29,197 nucleotides of DNA from Anaerolineales bacterium UBA3082 (lineage in GTDB: Bacteria > Chloroflexota > Anaerolineae > UBA7937). Location: NCBI GenBank assembly GCA_002366595.1, contig DFBK01000023.1:3944-33140 (forward strand), written 5' to 3'. The position numbers and the translations under genes are program-made. The notes below the pieces were generated by a model. It had not been told where the DNA came from. It saw only the letters and a program-made list of their open reading frames with translations, and ran no database searches. Positions 8,712 through 17,848 of the stretch are shown here, piece by piece. How positions within the stretch are numbered: position 1 is the stretch's first letter; each line of letters starts with the position of its first letter.

Positions 8712-8746
8712 AAAGAGGAGCCAATTATAGGCTCCTCTTTAGTTTT
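8712..8746. terminator. Intrinsic terminator, probably bidirectional
   Basis: A perfect 11-bp stem, AAAGAGGAGCC (8712-8722) with GGCTCCTCTTT (8730-8740), encloses a 7-nt loop and is followed by AGTTTT. On the other strand the stem is followed by a short T-rich tract. It separates the convergent prs and secreted-protein genes and can serve both. Confidence 0.9.
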
Positions 8747-8797
8747 GGCAAGAGCGGCTCTATTGTGGATATATAGGTCGTTCAGCCCGAGATGCTG

Positions 8798-11632
8798 TCA
8801 CCAACCTTTCATTATCAGGGGCAGGAATATCTGATGAGAGACTACTACCTCCGCTGCGACCACATTGTCCGCAGGGTTGGCCTCCGGGCCGGTCGAACTC
8901 AAGGTCAGGGTTACCGGATAGCGGGTGCCGCGGGCCGCTCCGGAGGGCACTTGAACATACAGGACGAAATTCCCGCCCTCCAGAAAGGCCAGGTCTGGTA
9001 GGTTCCAGGTCACCTCGTTCCCGATTACTGTAGGGCTGATGCCGGAGGTATCGCCGATGTAGGTGAGGGCAGCGTCCAGCGTGGCGGTGAGCACCACAGT
9101 GGTGGCTGTGGTTGCGCCGTGGTTAGCGTAGTGCACCCCTATCGCAGCGTTGCCCCCCGGCGGCACGAGAAAGAGGGAGGCACTTAAGGCAACCAGCCCA
9201 TCCACATCTGAAGGTGGCGTCCAACTGTAGGAGGTGTTCCCATAGCCGTAGTAACTAGTTTCAATGTAGGGGCTGGTGGCCTGGCTTGTGCGGAAGATCA
9301 TCGGGTCCGTGAGGACGTTGCCGTTGCCGCCCACCAGAGCATAGTAGAGGTTGCGCCGATTATTCCAGTCGTAATCCATCCAGGTGAGGATGCCGCGGCT
9401 AACGTTGTCAGCGGCGACGGAGGCATACCTATCCCCAGTCGTAGCCACGGGATTGGCCAGACACGTGGGGCCAGCAATACGGTTAAAAGAGGTATCCAAA
9501 ACGGCGAAGCGAATGCGTGGCAACCACTCACCAGCAAAACACCCCCACGCATCCCAGGCAACCAATACATGGCCATTTGAGAGCTGGACAGCATCAGGAT
9601 TACTCCAATCTATGGCCATTTCGTCAATGGAAAGATTTGTCGCTGCTTTTACTATATTCCCATTGCTGTCCAACACAGCGAAGTAAACGTCGTCATCGCC
9701 GTCTGCCCTCCGGACCCAGGTGAGAAAGCCCCTGTTACTAGAGAGGGAAGCCAGGTTGGGATCGTAGTAGCCCTCATCCGACCCTGGTGTATCGAAGGTA
9801 AAGCGAGTGATGGGTTTGACCTCGGCGCCGGAGGTATCACGGACAGCGTAGTAGATGTCATCCAGGCTGCCATCAGCCGTGTTCATGGCCCGCTTCCAGG
9901 CCAGGACGAAGCGGTTGTCCATCGTGGCTGCGATCCTCGGGTCCCAAAACCTTGGGACATCAACAGGCGCTGAGCCATACCCCCAGATGGGGTTATTGGT
10001 TAGGTTCGTTGGTGGCACGACAACCGTCCCGGCAGCGTTCAGAACAGCGTAGTAGATGTTATAGTTCCAGGTGGAATCGGTCGACTTGTAGAGATACCGA
10101 TACCACAGCACCCCGATGTTCCCATTAGGGGCCACCGCCACGGCGGGAGCGTAATCGTAGGTGTTCACTGTGGCGCCAGAGTGGTCAGTTAGTTTGCTCA
10201 CCCCCCGCACCGTGTGGCCGTAGCGGTCTAGCAGGGTGTACTCGATCTCTGTGACGTACACGCTGCCCTCGCTGCGCCATCTGGTCCAGAAGTAGGCGAA
10301 ACTGTCGGGCATCTCGGCCACGGCCCCGTTGTAGCCCCAGTACCAGTCCGATGTGACCTTCTTCAGGGCCCGGGCAAGGGGCTGGACCAAGTAGAGGCTC
10401 ATCGCCCCGTCGGCATCGTCCCCGAAGACCTGGGCGAAGGGGGCTGGAATGGCGACAGAGAGCGTGGCTGTCTTGCTTTTGGAAGTATTCAACGAAGAGC
10501 GAGCCGTGAGGCTAAGAGCATTGTTGTCACCTACGACCGCCCCACCGGGGACGGTGACCTGAACAGTGATAGTGATGGCCTCTCCCTGGGCCACCGGGCC
10601 AGTATCCACCGTGCCGTCGCTGTCCGTGTCGGTTAGCGGTGTTACCCCGTCGGCGGCGTAGAGGGCGGCCGGCCAGGTGGTTGTCGTGAATAGGTCATAG
10701 GTATCGGCTCCCAGTTCGCCGGTGTTGCGGATGGTCTGCTCGAAACTCACCGTGGCACCAGGGGTCGTGAATCGGCCCTGGGCGGTAGGGTGCATCTGCA
10801 CTCTCGCGGAGGGCGGCGGGCGGTCGAAAAGCACCGCCTTGTAGGACGGGGCTTGCGCGCAGAAGTCTGTGTAGGCCAATCCGTCCAGTCCGGCTGAGTC
10901 CTCGATGCCAGCCTGGCCGCACCACCAACCACTCCCGTAGGTCATCAGCCAATACTGGAAGAGGATGTCGCCGTTCTCGTAGAGGATGACTTCAAAGGTG
11001 TAATCATCATCGCCACCATAGCCGTTGCCGTGATACCACTCGGCGACGAAGTAGCGGTTTGGTGCGGTGCCACCGAGCAGGTAATAAACCCCGCCCCCGC
11101 TGAAATACATCGGCGACCAGTAAGGGGCGATCACATTGTTAGGTAGTTCCGGGCTGGGGATTTGGCCTTGACGCACGCCTAGACTCTCATTGACAAAGCC
11201 GATCGTCCCGCTACTCGTAAGGAAGAGTTGATTGTAGGTGTTCTCATAATATTTGAAAGCGAAGCCAATATTGATCGGTCCAGTCGATTCTCCGTAGCCG
11301 GTCATTCCCGTGTTGGCGCCGCCAGTGGCGTCCACCCAACTGAGGGACACCGAGTCGTCCCAGGTGTAGCCGAACTCATCGGGGCCGCCAGTAGCCTGGA
11401 GGGGGGTAATGCCGGCAGGGGTCATCTCCGGTCGATAACCCTCCGAGGCCACCCAGTAGCCTTCCGGCGATTTTAGCCACAGGCCGTGGGGTCCTTCCGG
11501 GCTGCGAGGACATTCTGGGGGGCAAGGCGGCAGCGGGGGCTCCGGGCCTTGTGCCTCTACATTAGCTAGCCAGGCTAGACCCAAGAGCAGAGCCACGCTT
11601 AAGAAAAGTGGAAACAGGTATCGGATTTTTAT
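8798..11632 (-). CDS. Large secreted beta-propeller/DUF11-like protein, apparent ATA start
   Basis: An exported protein of about 944 residues. Counting from the in-frame GTG at 11596, it has a Pro/Cys-rich stretch (16-38), a beta-sandwich-like domain (about 75-260), a NEW/DUF11-like beta domain with a DTDSDGTVDTG loop (about 265-385), five or six 55-70-residue repeats with an xYYAVxDxxGN core (about 450-770; probable beta-propeller), a second DUF11/CARDB-like domain (800-918) and the tail FLPLIMKGW. Starting at GTG truncates the signal peptide. Twelve codons upstream, an in-frame ATA (11632-11630) six bases after GGAGGT gives KIRYLFPLFLS plus the hydrophobic core, with cleavage likely after VEA. 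No ATG, GTG or TTG lies in that interval. The function is unknown; binding or surface display is a guess. Confidence 0.8.
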   Translation of the reverse strand: MKIRYLFPLFLSVALLLGLAWLANVEAQGPEPPLPPCPPECPRSPEGPHGLWLKSPEGYWVASEGYRPEMTPAGITPLQATGGPDEFGYTWDDSVSLSWVDATGGANTGMTGYGESTGPINIGFAFKYYENTYNQLFLTSSGTIGFVNESLGVRQGQIPSPELPNNVIAPYWSPMYFSGGGVYYLLGGTAPNRYFVAEWYHGNGYGGDDDYTFEVILYENGDILFQYWLMTYGSGWWCGQAGIEDSAGLDGLAYTDFCAQAPSYKAVLFDRPPPSARVQMHPTAQGRFTTPGATVSFEQTIRNTGELGADTYDLFTTTTWPAALYAADGVTPLTDTDSDGTVDTGPVAQGEAITITVQVTVPGGAVVGDNNALSLTARSSLNTSKSKTATLSVAIPAPFAQVFGDDADGAMSLYLVQPLARALKKVTSDWYWGYNGAVAEMPDSFAYFWTRWRSEGSVYVTEIEYTLLDRYGHTVRGVSKLTDHSGATVNTYDYAPAVAVAPNGNIGVLWYRYLYKSTDSTWNYNIYYAVLNAAGTVVVPPTNLTNNPIWGYGSAPVDVPRFWDPRIAATMDNRFVLAWKRAMNTADGSLDDIYYAVRDTSGAEVKPITRFTFDTPGSDEGYYDPNLASLSSNRGFLTWVRRADGDDDVYFAVLDSNGNIVKAATNLSIDEMAIDWSNPDAVQLSNGHVLVAWDAWGCFAGEWLPRIRFAVLDTSFNRIAGPTCLANPVATTGDRYASVAADNVSRGILTWMDYDWNNRRNLYYALVGGNGNVLTDPMIFRTSQATSPYIETSYYGYGNTSYSWTPPSDVDGLVALSASLFLVPPGGNAAIGVHYANHGATTATTVVLTATLDAALTYIGDTSGISPTVIGNEVTWNLPDLAFLEGGNFVLYVQVPSGAARGTRYPVTLTLSSTGPEANPADNVVAAEVVVSHQIFLPLIMKGW

Positions 11633-11638
11633 TCCTGC

Positions 11639-11644
11639 ACCTCC
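11639..11644 (-). promoter_or_regulatory. Shine-Dalgarno site that points to an ATA start
   Basis: GGAGGT on the minus strand, six bases from the ATA at 11632-11630. It is about 42 bases from the first conventional in-frame start (GTG at 11596), too far to serve it, and the GTG itself has no purine-rich site close by. Confidence 0.6.
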
Positions 11645-11690
11645 AGGCCATAAGGTGAAGCCACTATGCTCTCCTCACAGGGCTATGACC

Positions 11691-11719
11691 AGTATAGCAC
11701 GGTTCTTTTGTAGTGTCAA
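11691..11719 (-). promoter_or_regulatory. Predicted strong sigma-70 promoter of the secreted protein
   Basis: On the minus strand a perfect -35 TTGACA (11719-11714) and TATACT (11696-11691, 5/6) are separated by 17 bp. The predicted transcription start is near 11684, about 50 nt before the ATA start. The promoter is divergent from that of secA, about 80 bp away. Confidence 0.75.
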
Positions 11720-11798
11720 GCACTTTATGTTCTAGGTGGACCTCCACTGGTTGCTATCGTTTGTAGAACTTGTGACTTGTGCGCTCGGAGTAGCCTTG

Positions 11799-11807
11799 TG
11801 GTATAAT
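11799..11807 (+). promoter_or_regulatory. Predicted extended -10 promoter of secA
   Basis: TGGTATAAT (TG at 11799-11800, TATAAT at 11802-11807) is a full extended -10 element. No good -35 is seen; the nearest, TTGTGC, has a 19-bp spacer and matches 3/6. Transcription would start about 7 nt before the secA ATG. Confidence 0.6.
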
Positions 11808-11820
11808 ATCTTTTGATGCC

Positions 11821-14517
11821 ATGTTTAAGAATATCTTGACCAAAGTCGTTGGCGACCCCAACGAGCGAGAACTGAAGAGACTTGCGCCTATCGTCGACGA
11901 GACCAACGCTTTGGAGTCGAAGTTCGAGAGGCTCACGGACGAGGAACTGCGGGATAAGACCACCGAGTTCAAAGGTCGTCTCTATGCCGGCGAGACGATG
12001 GAGGAACTCCTCCCCGAGGCCTTCGCTGCTGTGCGCGAGGCCTCCAAGCGAACCATAGGCTTGCGCCATTTCGATGTGCAACTGATAGGAGGCGTAGTCC
12101 TTCACCAGGGAAAGGTAGCAGAGATGAAAACCGGCGAGGGGAAGACCCTCGTCGCTACTTTGTCCCTTTACCTTAACGCCCTAGAGGGAAAAGGGGGGCA
12201 TCTAGTCACCGTCAACGACTATCTGGCCAAGCGGGATACCCAGTGGATGGGGCCCATCTACCATATATTGGGGCTGTCGGTGGGTTGTATCCAGTCTTTG
12301 GCCGCCGATCCCGAACGCTCATCTTTCCTCTTCGATCCCGACTATCCGGCTACCGACGACCGTTTTCTTAACCTTCGCCCTGTCTCCCGCCAGGAAGCCT
12401 ATGCCGCAGACATAACCTACGGCACCAATAACGAGTTCGGCTTCGACTACCTGCGGGACAACATGGTCTGGGACCTCTCCCAATGCGCCCAACGGGGCCA
12501 CCATTACGCTATCGTAGATGAGGTGGACTACATCCTCATCGATGAGGCCCGTACCCCTCTCATCATCTCCGGCCCCGCCGAGGAGTCGGGCGAGAATTAT
12601 CTCCGCTTCGCCAAGTTAGTCCCCGGGCTTCGCCCTGAAGACTACGCTGTCGATGAAAAGGCCAGGATCGTGACCATTACCGAAGATGGGATCTCCAAGG
12701 TAGAGAGTTGGCTGGGCATCGACAACCTCTACTCCCCAGAGCATTACGAGTTGACCCCTTTCCTGGATCAAGCCTTGCGGGCCCACACCCTCTTCAAGCG
12801 AGACCGGGATTACATCGTCAAGGATGGGCAGGTGATCATCGTCGATGAATTCACCGGTCGGCTGATGTATGGGCGGCGATACTCCGAGGGGCTCCATCAG
12901 GCGATCGAGGCCAAAGAAGGGGTGGAAATACAGCGGGAGTCCCTGACACTGGCCACCATAACCTTCCAGAACTATTTCCGCATGTACGAGAAGTTGGCAG
13001 GCATGACCGGTACCGCGGCCACCGAGGCTGAGGAGTTGGACAAGATCTACGGCCTCGATGTGGTGGTCATCCCCACCCATAAGCCGATGATCCGCCTCGA
13101 CCAGCCAGATCTGGTCTATAAGACCGAAAGGGCTAAGTTCCGCGCGGTGGGGAAGGAGATTGAGGAATTGCATAAAGGGGGACAACCGGTCTTGGTGGGA
13201 ACTATATTCATCGAGAAATCGGAAGCCCTATCCAACATGCTGAAGCGGAAAGGGATACCCCACCAGGTGCTCAACGCCAAACACCATGAAAAAGAGGCCC
13301 ACATCATCGCCCAAGCCGGCCGTTCAGGGGCTGTCACCATCGCCACCAACATGGCTGGTCGGGGCGTGGACATCCTCTTGGGAGGAAACCCCGAGGAGTT
13401 GGCCCGGGATATGCTCCGCAAGCGGGACATGGAACTCACCGAGATGACGGAAGAAGAGTGGGAGGAGACTTTACGTGAGGCCAGGGCGATCTGCGAAGAG
13501 GACAAAGAGAAGGTGCTGTCTTGGGGTGGGTTACACCTCTTGGGCACAGAACGGCACGAGGCGCGTCGCATAGATAACCAGTTACGGGGTCGTTCGGGCC
13601 GCCAAGGTGACCCGGGCTCCTCCCGTTTCTATGTATCCTTGGAAGATGACCTGATGCGCCGATTCGGGGGCTCTACCGTGGCTGGCCTCATGGACAGGTT
13701 GGGTGTGGAGGAGGATATCCCCATCGAGCACAACCTAGTCTCCAAGTCCATCGAGAACGCCCAAATCAAGGTCGAGGGCTATAACTTCGATATCCGCAAG
13801 CACCTCCTCGAATACGACGATGTGATAAATAAGCAAAGGCAGCTCATCTACGATCAGAGGCGGAAGATCTTAAGCGAAGAGAGTCTGCGCCCCATCACCA
13901 TGGATATGGTGAGCGAGGAGTTGGGCGACCTGGTAAGGGTCTATACCGGGGGCCATCCCGAGGAGTGGGACCTCGAAGGGCTATTCAATGCAGCCCGGGT
14001 TATCTTGCCCTTCCCCCCAAAACTTACCCCTCGCCGTTGGGAGGGGTTTTCCTCCGGGGAGATAGAGGACGACCTTCTCCAATTGGCGCAAGAGTATTAC
14101 GATGAGAAGGAGCGACGTCTAGGACGCGAACTGATCTCCCGAGTAGAACGGTTAGTGCTTCTGCGGGTGGTGGACAATTTATGGATAAAACACCTTACCG
14201 CCTTGGATGAGTTGCGCCAAGGCGTGGGACTCCGGGCTTTCGGTCAAAGGGACCCCCTGGTGGAGTTCAAGACCGAAGCCTATGGGATGTTCCAGGCCCT
14301 CATGGCTAACATCCGGCAGGATGTGGCCCGCCTCATCTACCATGCTGAGGTGGTTCGCCAACCTGCTCCCCGCCCCGTGCGGGAGGTGCGTGAACCCGGG
14401 GGGCGGAGGCCGGTGGCCACGGCCAAGAAGAAGGTGGGACGGAACGACCCTTGTCCCTGCGGTAGCGGCAAGAAGTATAAGCATTGTTGCCTCCGGCAAA
14501 AGAAGCGAGGTCACTAA
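11821..14517 (+). CDS. secA: Preprotein translocase ATPase SecA
   Basis: An 898-residue SecA, the motor that drives unfolded preproteins through SecYEG. It has the N-terminal [16 protein letters not shown], Walker A MKTGEGKT (about residues 101-108), Walker B region [17 protein letters not shown] (about 232-248), the preprotein cross-linking domain, the second nucleotide-binding domain with [10 protein letters not shown] and [10 protein letters not shown], and a C-terminal zinc-binding SEC-C motif, [15 protein letters not shown]. An insertion of some 25 residues follows GCIQS near residue 160. The ATG at 11821 has no Shine-Dalgarno sequence and lies only about 14 nt after the -10 element, so the mRNA may be almost leaderless. 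The P-loop ATPase gene starts 20 bp after the stop. Confidence 0.97.
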   Translation: MFKNILTKVVGDPNERELKRLAPIVDETNALESKFERLTDEELRDKTTEFKGRLYAGETMEELLPEAFAAVREASKRTIGLRHFDVQLIGGVVLHQGKVAEMKTGEGKTLVATLSLYLNALEGKGGHLVTVNDYLAKRDTQWMGPIYHILGLSVGCIQSLAADPERSSFLFDPDYPATDDRFLNLRPVSRQEAYAADITYGTNNEFGFDYLRDNMVWDLSQCAQRGHHYAIVDEVDYILIDEARTPLIISGPAEESGENYLRFAKLVPGLRPEDYAVDEKARIVTITEDGISKVESWLGIDNLYSPEHYELTPFLDQALRAHTLFKRDRDYIVKDGQVIIVDEFTGRLMYGRRYSEGLHQAIEAKEGVEIQRESLTLATITFQNYFRMYEKLAGMTGTAATEAEELDKIYGLDVVVIPTHKPMIRLDQPDLVYKTERAKFRAVGKEIEELHKGGQPVLVGTIFIEKSEALSNMLKRKGIPHQVLNAKHHEKEAHIIAQAGRSGAVTIATNMAGRGVDILLGGNPEELARDMLRKRDMELTEMTEEEWEETLREARAICEEDKEKVLSWGGLHLLGTERHEARRIDNQLRGRSGRQGDPGSSRFYVSLEDDLMRRFGGSTVAGLMDRLGVEEDIPIEHNLVSKSIENAQIKVEGYNFDIRKHLLEYDDVINKQRQLIYDQRRKILSEESLRPITMDMVSEELGDLVRVYTGGHPEEWDLEGLFNAARVILPFPPKLTPRRWEGFSSGEIEDDLLQLAQEYYDEKERRLGRELISRVERLVLLRVVDNLWIKHLTALDELRQGVGLRAFGQRDPLVEFKTEAYGMFQALMANIRQDVARLIYHAEVVRQPAPRPVREVREPGGRRPVATAKKKVGRNDPCPCGSGKKYKHCCLRQKKRGH

Positions 14518-14537
14518 CTATTTTTGCAAAGCGAGAG

Positions 14538-15206
14538 ATGATGGGAAGACCAGTGGTCGTCTTCGCTGGCCCCTTCGGCAGTGGAAAGACGGAGACGGCC
14601 ATCAATTACGCCCTCCAGTTGGCTGAGGAGGATCATTCGGTCACCCTGGTAGACCTCGATGTGGTGACCACCTACCTTCGGGTTCGTGAGGTAGAGGAGA
14701 GGTTAAGGGAAAAGGGGTTGAGGGTGATAACCCCTTCTGAGGCGGGGGATATCGATCTCCCAGCCATCACCCCCCAGATCTGGGGGGCGCTAGGGGGACA
14801 GGATGGTCGCGTAGTGGTGGATGTGGGGGGATCGGCCCCAGGTGCCAGGAGCATGGGACAGTTCAGTTCCCGCCTTAAGAAGGTGGGTTACGCCATGAAC
14901 TTAGTGGTCAACCCCTACCGTCCCTTCACCACCACCGTGGAGGGGATCGAAAAGGCGAGCCAAGAGATCGCCGATTCCTCTCGCCTCCAGTTCACCGCCT
15001 TGGTGAGCAACCCTAATCTCATGGAAGAGACCACCTTAGAGGTGATAGATGAGGGCCATCTTGTAGTCCAAGAGGCCTCTTATCGGCTAGGCTTGCCCAT
15101 AGCCTTTCTTTGCGTCAGGGCTGACCTAGTTGAAGAGGTGGAAGAGCGCTACGGCCTACCTATCCTACCCTTAAACCGTTACCTCCTCGCTCCTTGGGAG
15201 AGGTAA
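14538..15206 (+). CDS. MinD/CobQ-like P-loop ATPase next to the oxidoreductase genes
   Basis: A 222-residue SIMIBI-class P-loop protein of unassigned function. The Walker A motif AGPFGSGKTE lies at residues 10-19 and lacks the second, 'deviant' lysine of true MinD/ParA. VTLVDLDVVTTYLRVRE follows as the switch-like region, and VVVDVGGSAPGAR looks like the Walker B segment. No membrane helix is seen. Two adjacent ATGs (14538, 14541) follow a weak GCGAGAG; translation may be coupled to secA, 20 bp upstream. The ferredoxin gene begins 21 bp downstream, so this reads as the first gene of the 2-oxoacid oxidoreductase cluster. It could help assemble or regulate that complex, for example through Fe-S loading, but this is only a neighbourhood inference. 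Confidence 0.8.
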   Translation: MMGRPVVVFAGPFGSGKTETAINYALQLAEEDHSVTLVDLDVVTTYLRVREVEERLREKGLRVITPSEAGDIDLPAITPQIWGALGGQDGRVVVDVGGSAPGARSMGQFSSRLKKVGYAMNLVVNPYRPFTTTVEGIEKASQEIADSSRLQFTALVSNPNLMEETTLEVIDEGHLVVQEASYRLGLPIAFLCVRADLVEEVEERYGLPILPLNRYLLAPWER

Positions 15207-15227
15207 TAAAGATGTGGAGGTTGCATA

Positions 15228-15449
15228 GTGGCAAAAGGAACCATACTCATCGACGAGGATCGATGCAAAGGGTGTGAACTTTGCACCACAGTCTGTCCCT
15301 TCGGCCTGGTGCATATAGCCAACCACTTCAACGCCAAAGGGTATCGACCCTCGACCCTCGTAGACCCCGAGGGGAAGTGCACCGGCTGCACCCTTTGCGC
15401 CAGGATCTGCCCGGACGTGGCTATCACTGTCTATAGGGAAGGAGTGTAG
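15228..15449 (+). CDS. korD: 2-oxoacid:ferredoxin oxidoreductase delta subunit (2[4Fe-4S] ferredoxin)
   Basis: A 73-residue ferredoxin-like subunit with two CxxCxxCxxxCP motifs: Cys13, 16, 19, 23 and Cys51, 54, 57, 61. In this enzyme family it carries electrons from the thiamin-bound intermediate to free ferredoxin. The start is a GTG at 15228 preceded by GGAGG with good spacing; no ATG is available. It is the first gene of a D-A-B-C order and ends 3 bp before the alpha gene, so the four subunits form one operon. Vor (branched-chain) and Kor (2-oxoglutarate) delta subunits look alike, so the symbol is provisional. Confidence 0.88.
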   Translation: MAKGTILIDEDRCKGCELCTTVCPFGLVHIANHFNAKGYRPSTLVDPEGKCTGCTLCARICPDVAITVYREGV

Positions 15450-15452
15450 TTC

Positions 15453-16520
15453 ATGGCCAAGATTCTGATGAAAGGGAACGAAGCGATCGCCGAGGCGGCT
15501 ATCCGGGCCGGTTGCCAGGCTTACTTCGGCTACCCCATAACCCCCCAGACGGAACTTTTGGAGTATATGTCCCGACGAATGGTGGAGTTAGGGCGGGTCT
15601 TTCTCCAGGCGGAAAGCGAACTGTCGGCCATCAATATGGTTTACGGGGCGGCCTGCGCGGGGGCTAGAGTGATGACCTCTACCTCCAGCCCCGGTTTCAG
15701 CCTGATGCAGGAAGGGATCTCCTATATCGTCTGCTCTGAGGTGCCCGCCGTGGTGATCAACGTTATGCGCGGAGGCCCGGGCCTAGGGAACATCCAACCT
15801 GCCCAGGGAGACTACTTCCAAATGACCAAGGGTGGTGGCCATGGCGATTATAATGTCATCGTCTTGGCTCCCACCACCTTGCAGGAGGCTATCGACCTGA
15901 CCATCCTGGCCTTCGATTTGGCCGATAAGTACCGCTCTTTGGTGACCATCATCGCCGACGGGATGATAGGCCAGATCATGGAGCCCGTGGAGTTGCCAGA
16001 GATAGAGCCTCCCCAGCGCCCGGAGCAGCCTTGGGCCTTGACCGGGGCCAAGGGGAGAGAGAAAAATATCATCACCTCCCTCTACCTAGGGGGGCTCCCT
16101 CTGGAGAAGGTAAACCTGCGGCTGCAGGAGACCTTAGAGGAGATAAAGGGTAACGAGGTTAGGTACGCAGAGTATATGCTGGAGGGGGCTGAGATCGTCG
16201 TCGTGGCCTATGGCACGGCGGGCCGCATCGCCCAAACGGCCATTAAGGAGGCCAGGGAGGAAGGGATTCCGGCCGGCCTCTTCCGCCCCATCACCATGTT
16301 CCCCTTCCCCTACGATAGGCTGGATGAGGTAGCCAAGGGCGTGGAGCATCTCTTGGTCTTCGAACTCAACGCCGGCCAGATGCTGGAAGATGTGCACCTA
16401 GCCACCCGTGACCGGTTACCCATCCACTTTTATGGAAAGATGGGAGGCGTGGTCCCCTCGCCGGCGGAGGTCTTGGCTGAGATAGAGAAGATAGCCAGCC
16501 CCCAACGAGGAGAAAGATAA
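15453..16520 (+). CDS. korA: 2-oxoacid:ferredoxin oxidoreductase alpha subunit (KorA/VorB type)
   Basis: A 355-residue alpha subunit of a TPP-dependent oxidoreductase that decarboxylates a 2-oxoacid to an acyl-CoA and reduces ferredoxin. [14 protein letters not shown] and [16 protein letters not shown] mark the N-terminal TPP pyrimidine-side domain. [15 protein letters not shown] and [17 protein letters not shown] are typical of the Kor/Vor alpha subunit, and the C-terminal third ([16 protein letters not shown]) is the transketolase C-terminal-like domain. The ATG at 15453 follows GGAAGGAG. It overlaps the beta gene by one base (TAATG), indicating coupled translation. The MRGGPGLG form resembles proteins annotated as 2-oxoisovalerate enzymes (VorB) as well as KorA; the substrate cannot be settled from sequence. 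Confidence 0.92.
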   Translation: MAKILMKGNEAIAEAAIRAGCQAYFGYPITPQTELLEYMSRRMVELGRVFLQAESELSAINMVYGAACAGARVMTSTSSPGFSLMQEGISYIVCSEVPAVVINVMRGGPGLGNIQPAQGDYFQMTKGGGHGDYNVIVLAPTTLQEAIDLTILAFDLADKYRSLVTIIADGMIGQIMEPVELPEIEPPQRPEQPWALTGAKGREKNIITSLYLGGLPLEKVNLRLQETLEEIKGNEVRYAEYMLEGAEIVVVAYGTAGRIAQTAIKEAREEGIPAGLFRPITMFPFPYDRLDEVAKGVEHLLVFELNAGQMLEDVHLATRDRLPIHFYGKMGGVVPSPAEVLAEIEKIASPQRGER

Positions 16521-17281
16521 TGGAGAGAAAGGTAGTCTTTGCCAAGCCTGAGGCTTTAACCGATGCCCCTACCCACTACTGCCCCGGTTGCACCCACGGC
16601 GTCGTCCACCGCCTCATCGCCGAGGTGATCGACAAGTTGGGAATTCGGGAGATTACCATTGGTATCGCCCCGGTGGGGTGTGCAGTTTTGGCCTATAACT
16701 ACTTCAATCTGGATGTGGCGGAGGCGGCTCACGGCCGGGCCCCGGCTATGGCTACCGGTCTGAAGCGGGTCCAGCCCGACAAGGTGGTCTTCACTTACCA
16801 AGGGGATGGAGACCTGGCCGCCATAGGCACCGCCGAGATCGTCCACGCCGCCAGCAGAGGGGAGAATATCACCACCATCTTCATCAATAACGCCGTCTAC
16901 GGCATGACGGGAGGCCAGATGGCTCCCACTACCTTGCCTGGCCAAGTCACCACCTCTACCCCCTTCGGCCGGGATGTGAAAATAGCCGGCTACCCTCTTC
17001 GGGTGGCGGAACTTATCGCCACTACCAGCGGGGCGGCCTATGTAGTGAGGCGGATGGTCACAAAACCAGCCACCATCGCCAGCGCCAAGAAGGCTATAAA
17101 GTTGGCTTTCCAGGCGCAGAGGGCGGAGTTGGGGTTCTCCTTGGTGGAGATCCTCTCCTCCTGTCCCACCAATTGGGGGCTCAACCCCCGGGAGGCCCTA
17201 GAGTGGGTGGAAGAGAATATGGCGGCCTACTACCCTTTGGGCGACTACAAGGTGATAGATGAGGTGAAAAGCCTTAAATGA
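16520..17281 (+). CDS. korB: 2-oxoacid:ferredoxin oxidoreductase beta subunit (TPP-binding)
   Basis: A 253-residue beta subunit that binds TPP diphosphate and one [4Fe-4S] cluster. CPGCTHG near residues 21-27 supplies the first two cluster cysteines, VGCAV near 53 the third and SSCPTNWG near 210 the fourth. [17 protein letters not shown] begins the GDG...NN thiamin-binding motif, which continues to [13 protein letters not shown]. The Kor-typical CPGCGHG is CPGCTHG here. The ATG at 16520 has a GAGGAG site and overlaps the alpha stop by one base. With alpha, gamma and delta it gives the complete four-subunit enzyme. Confidence 0.94.
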   Translation: MERKVVFAKPEALTDAPTHYCPGCTHGVVHRLIAEVIDKLGIREITIGIAPVGCAVLAYNYFNLDVAEAAHGRAPAMATGLKRVQPDKVVFTYQGDGDLAAIGTAEIVHAASRGENITTIFINNAVYGMTGGQMAPTTLPGQVTTSTPFGRDVKIAGYPLRVAELIATTSGAAYVVRRMVTKPATIASAKKAIKLAFQAQRAELGFSLVEILSSCPTNWGLNPREALEWVEENMAAYYPLGDYKVIDEVKSLK

Positions 17282-17292
17282 GGGGAGCGAAT

Positions 17293-17844
17293 ATGCATGA
17301 GCAGATCATCATCTCCGGCTTTGGTGGCCAAGGAGCCCTTTTCGCTGGCCAGGTTCTCACCTACGCGGGCCTCAAAGAGGGGCGGAATGTGACTTGGCTC
17401 CCCTCCTATGGCCCCGAGATGCGAGGAGGCACCGCCCGCTGTACCGTGACCCTCTCCGATGAACCGATAGGCTCGCCCATCACCGATAGCCCCACCGTCG
17501 TCATCGCCATGAACCCCCCTTCCATGGAGATGTTCGAGCCCCGGGTGAAGCCCGGAGGTTTCCTCTTCGTTAATAGTTCCATAGTGAGCACCGATTCCAC
17601 TCGGAAGGATATCACCACCATCCAGGTGCCGGCCAACGATATCGCCGAGGAGTTGGGAAACGAGCGGATGGCCAACATGGTCCTTCTAGGAGCCCTGATA
17701 AGGGCCACGGGGGTCATCTCTATGAAGTCGGCTACAGTCGCTCTAGAGGAGAACCTACCGGAGAGGAGACGCCATCTTCTGCCCTTGAATGAAAAAGCCC
17801 TACGACAGGGTGCGGAGGTGGTAGAGAAGGTAGCACGAGGCTAG
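17293..17844 (+). CDS. korC: 2-oxoacid:ferredoxin oxidoreductase gamma subunit
   Basis: A 183-residue gamma subunit of the pyruvate/2-oxoacid ferredoxin oxidoreductase family. IIISGFGGQGALFAGQVL at the N-terminus and SYGPEMRGGTARCTVTLS are hallmark segments of this CoA-interacting domain. I prefer the ATG at 17293 (MHEQIIIS), which has GGGGAG six bases upstream. An ATG at 17278 overlapping the beta stop (ATGA) would add five residues and cannot be excluded. It completes the D-A-B-C operon. Confidence 0.92.
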   Translation: MHEQIIISGFGGQGALFAGQVLTYAGLKEGRNVTWLPSYGPEMRGGTARCTVTLSDEPIGSPITDSPTVVIAMNPPSMEMFEPRVKPGGFLFVNSSIVSTDSTRKDITTIQVPANDIAEELGNERMANMVLLGALIRATGVISMKSATVALEENLPERRRHLLPLNEKALRQGAEVVEKVARG

Positions 17845-17848
17845 GCGG

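Noticed and set aside
12616..13185. A 189-codon minus-strand frame inside secA
   Set aside because: It is the mirror of highly conserved SecA coding sequence with no independent evidence.
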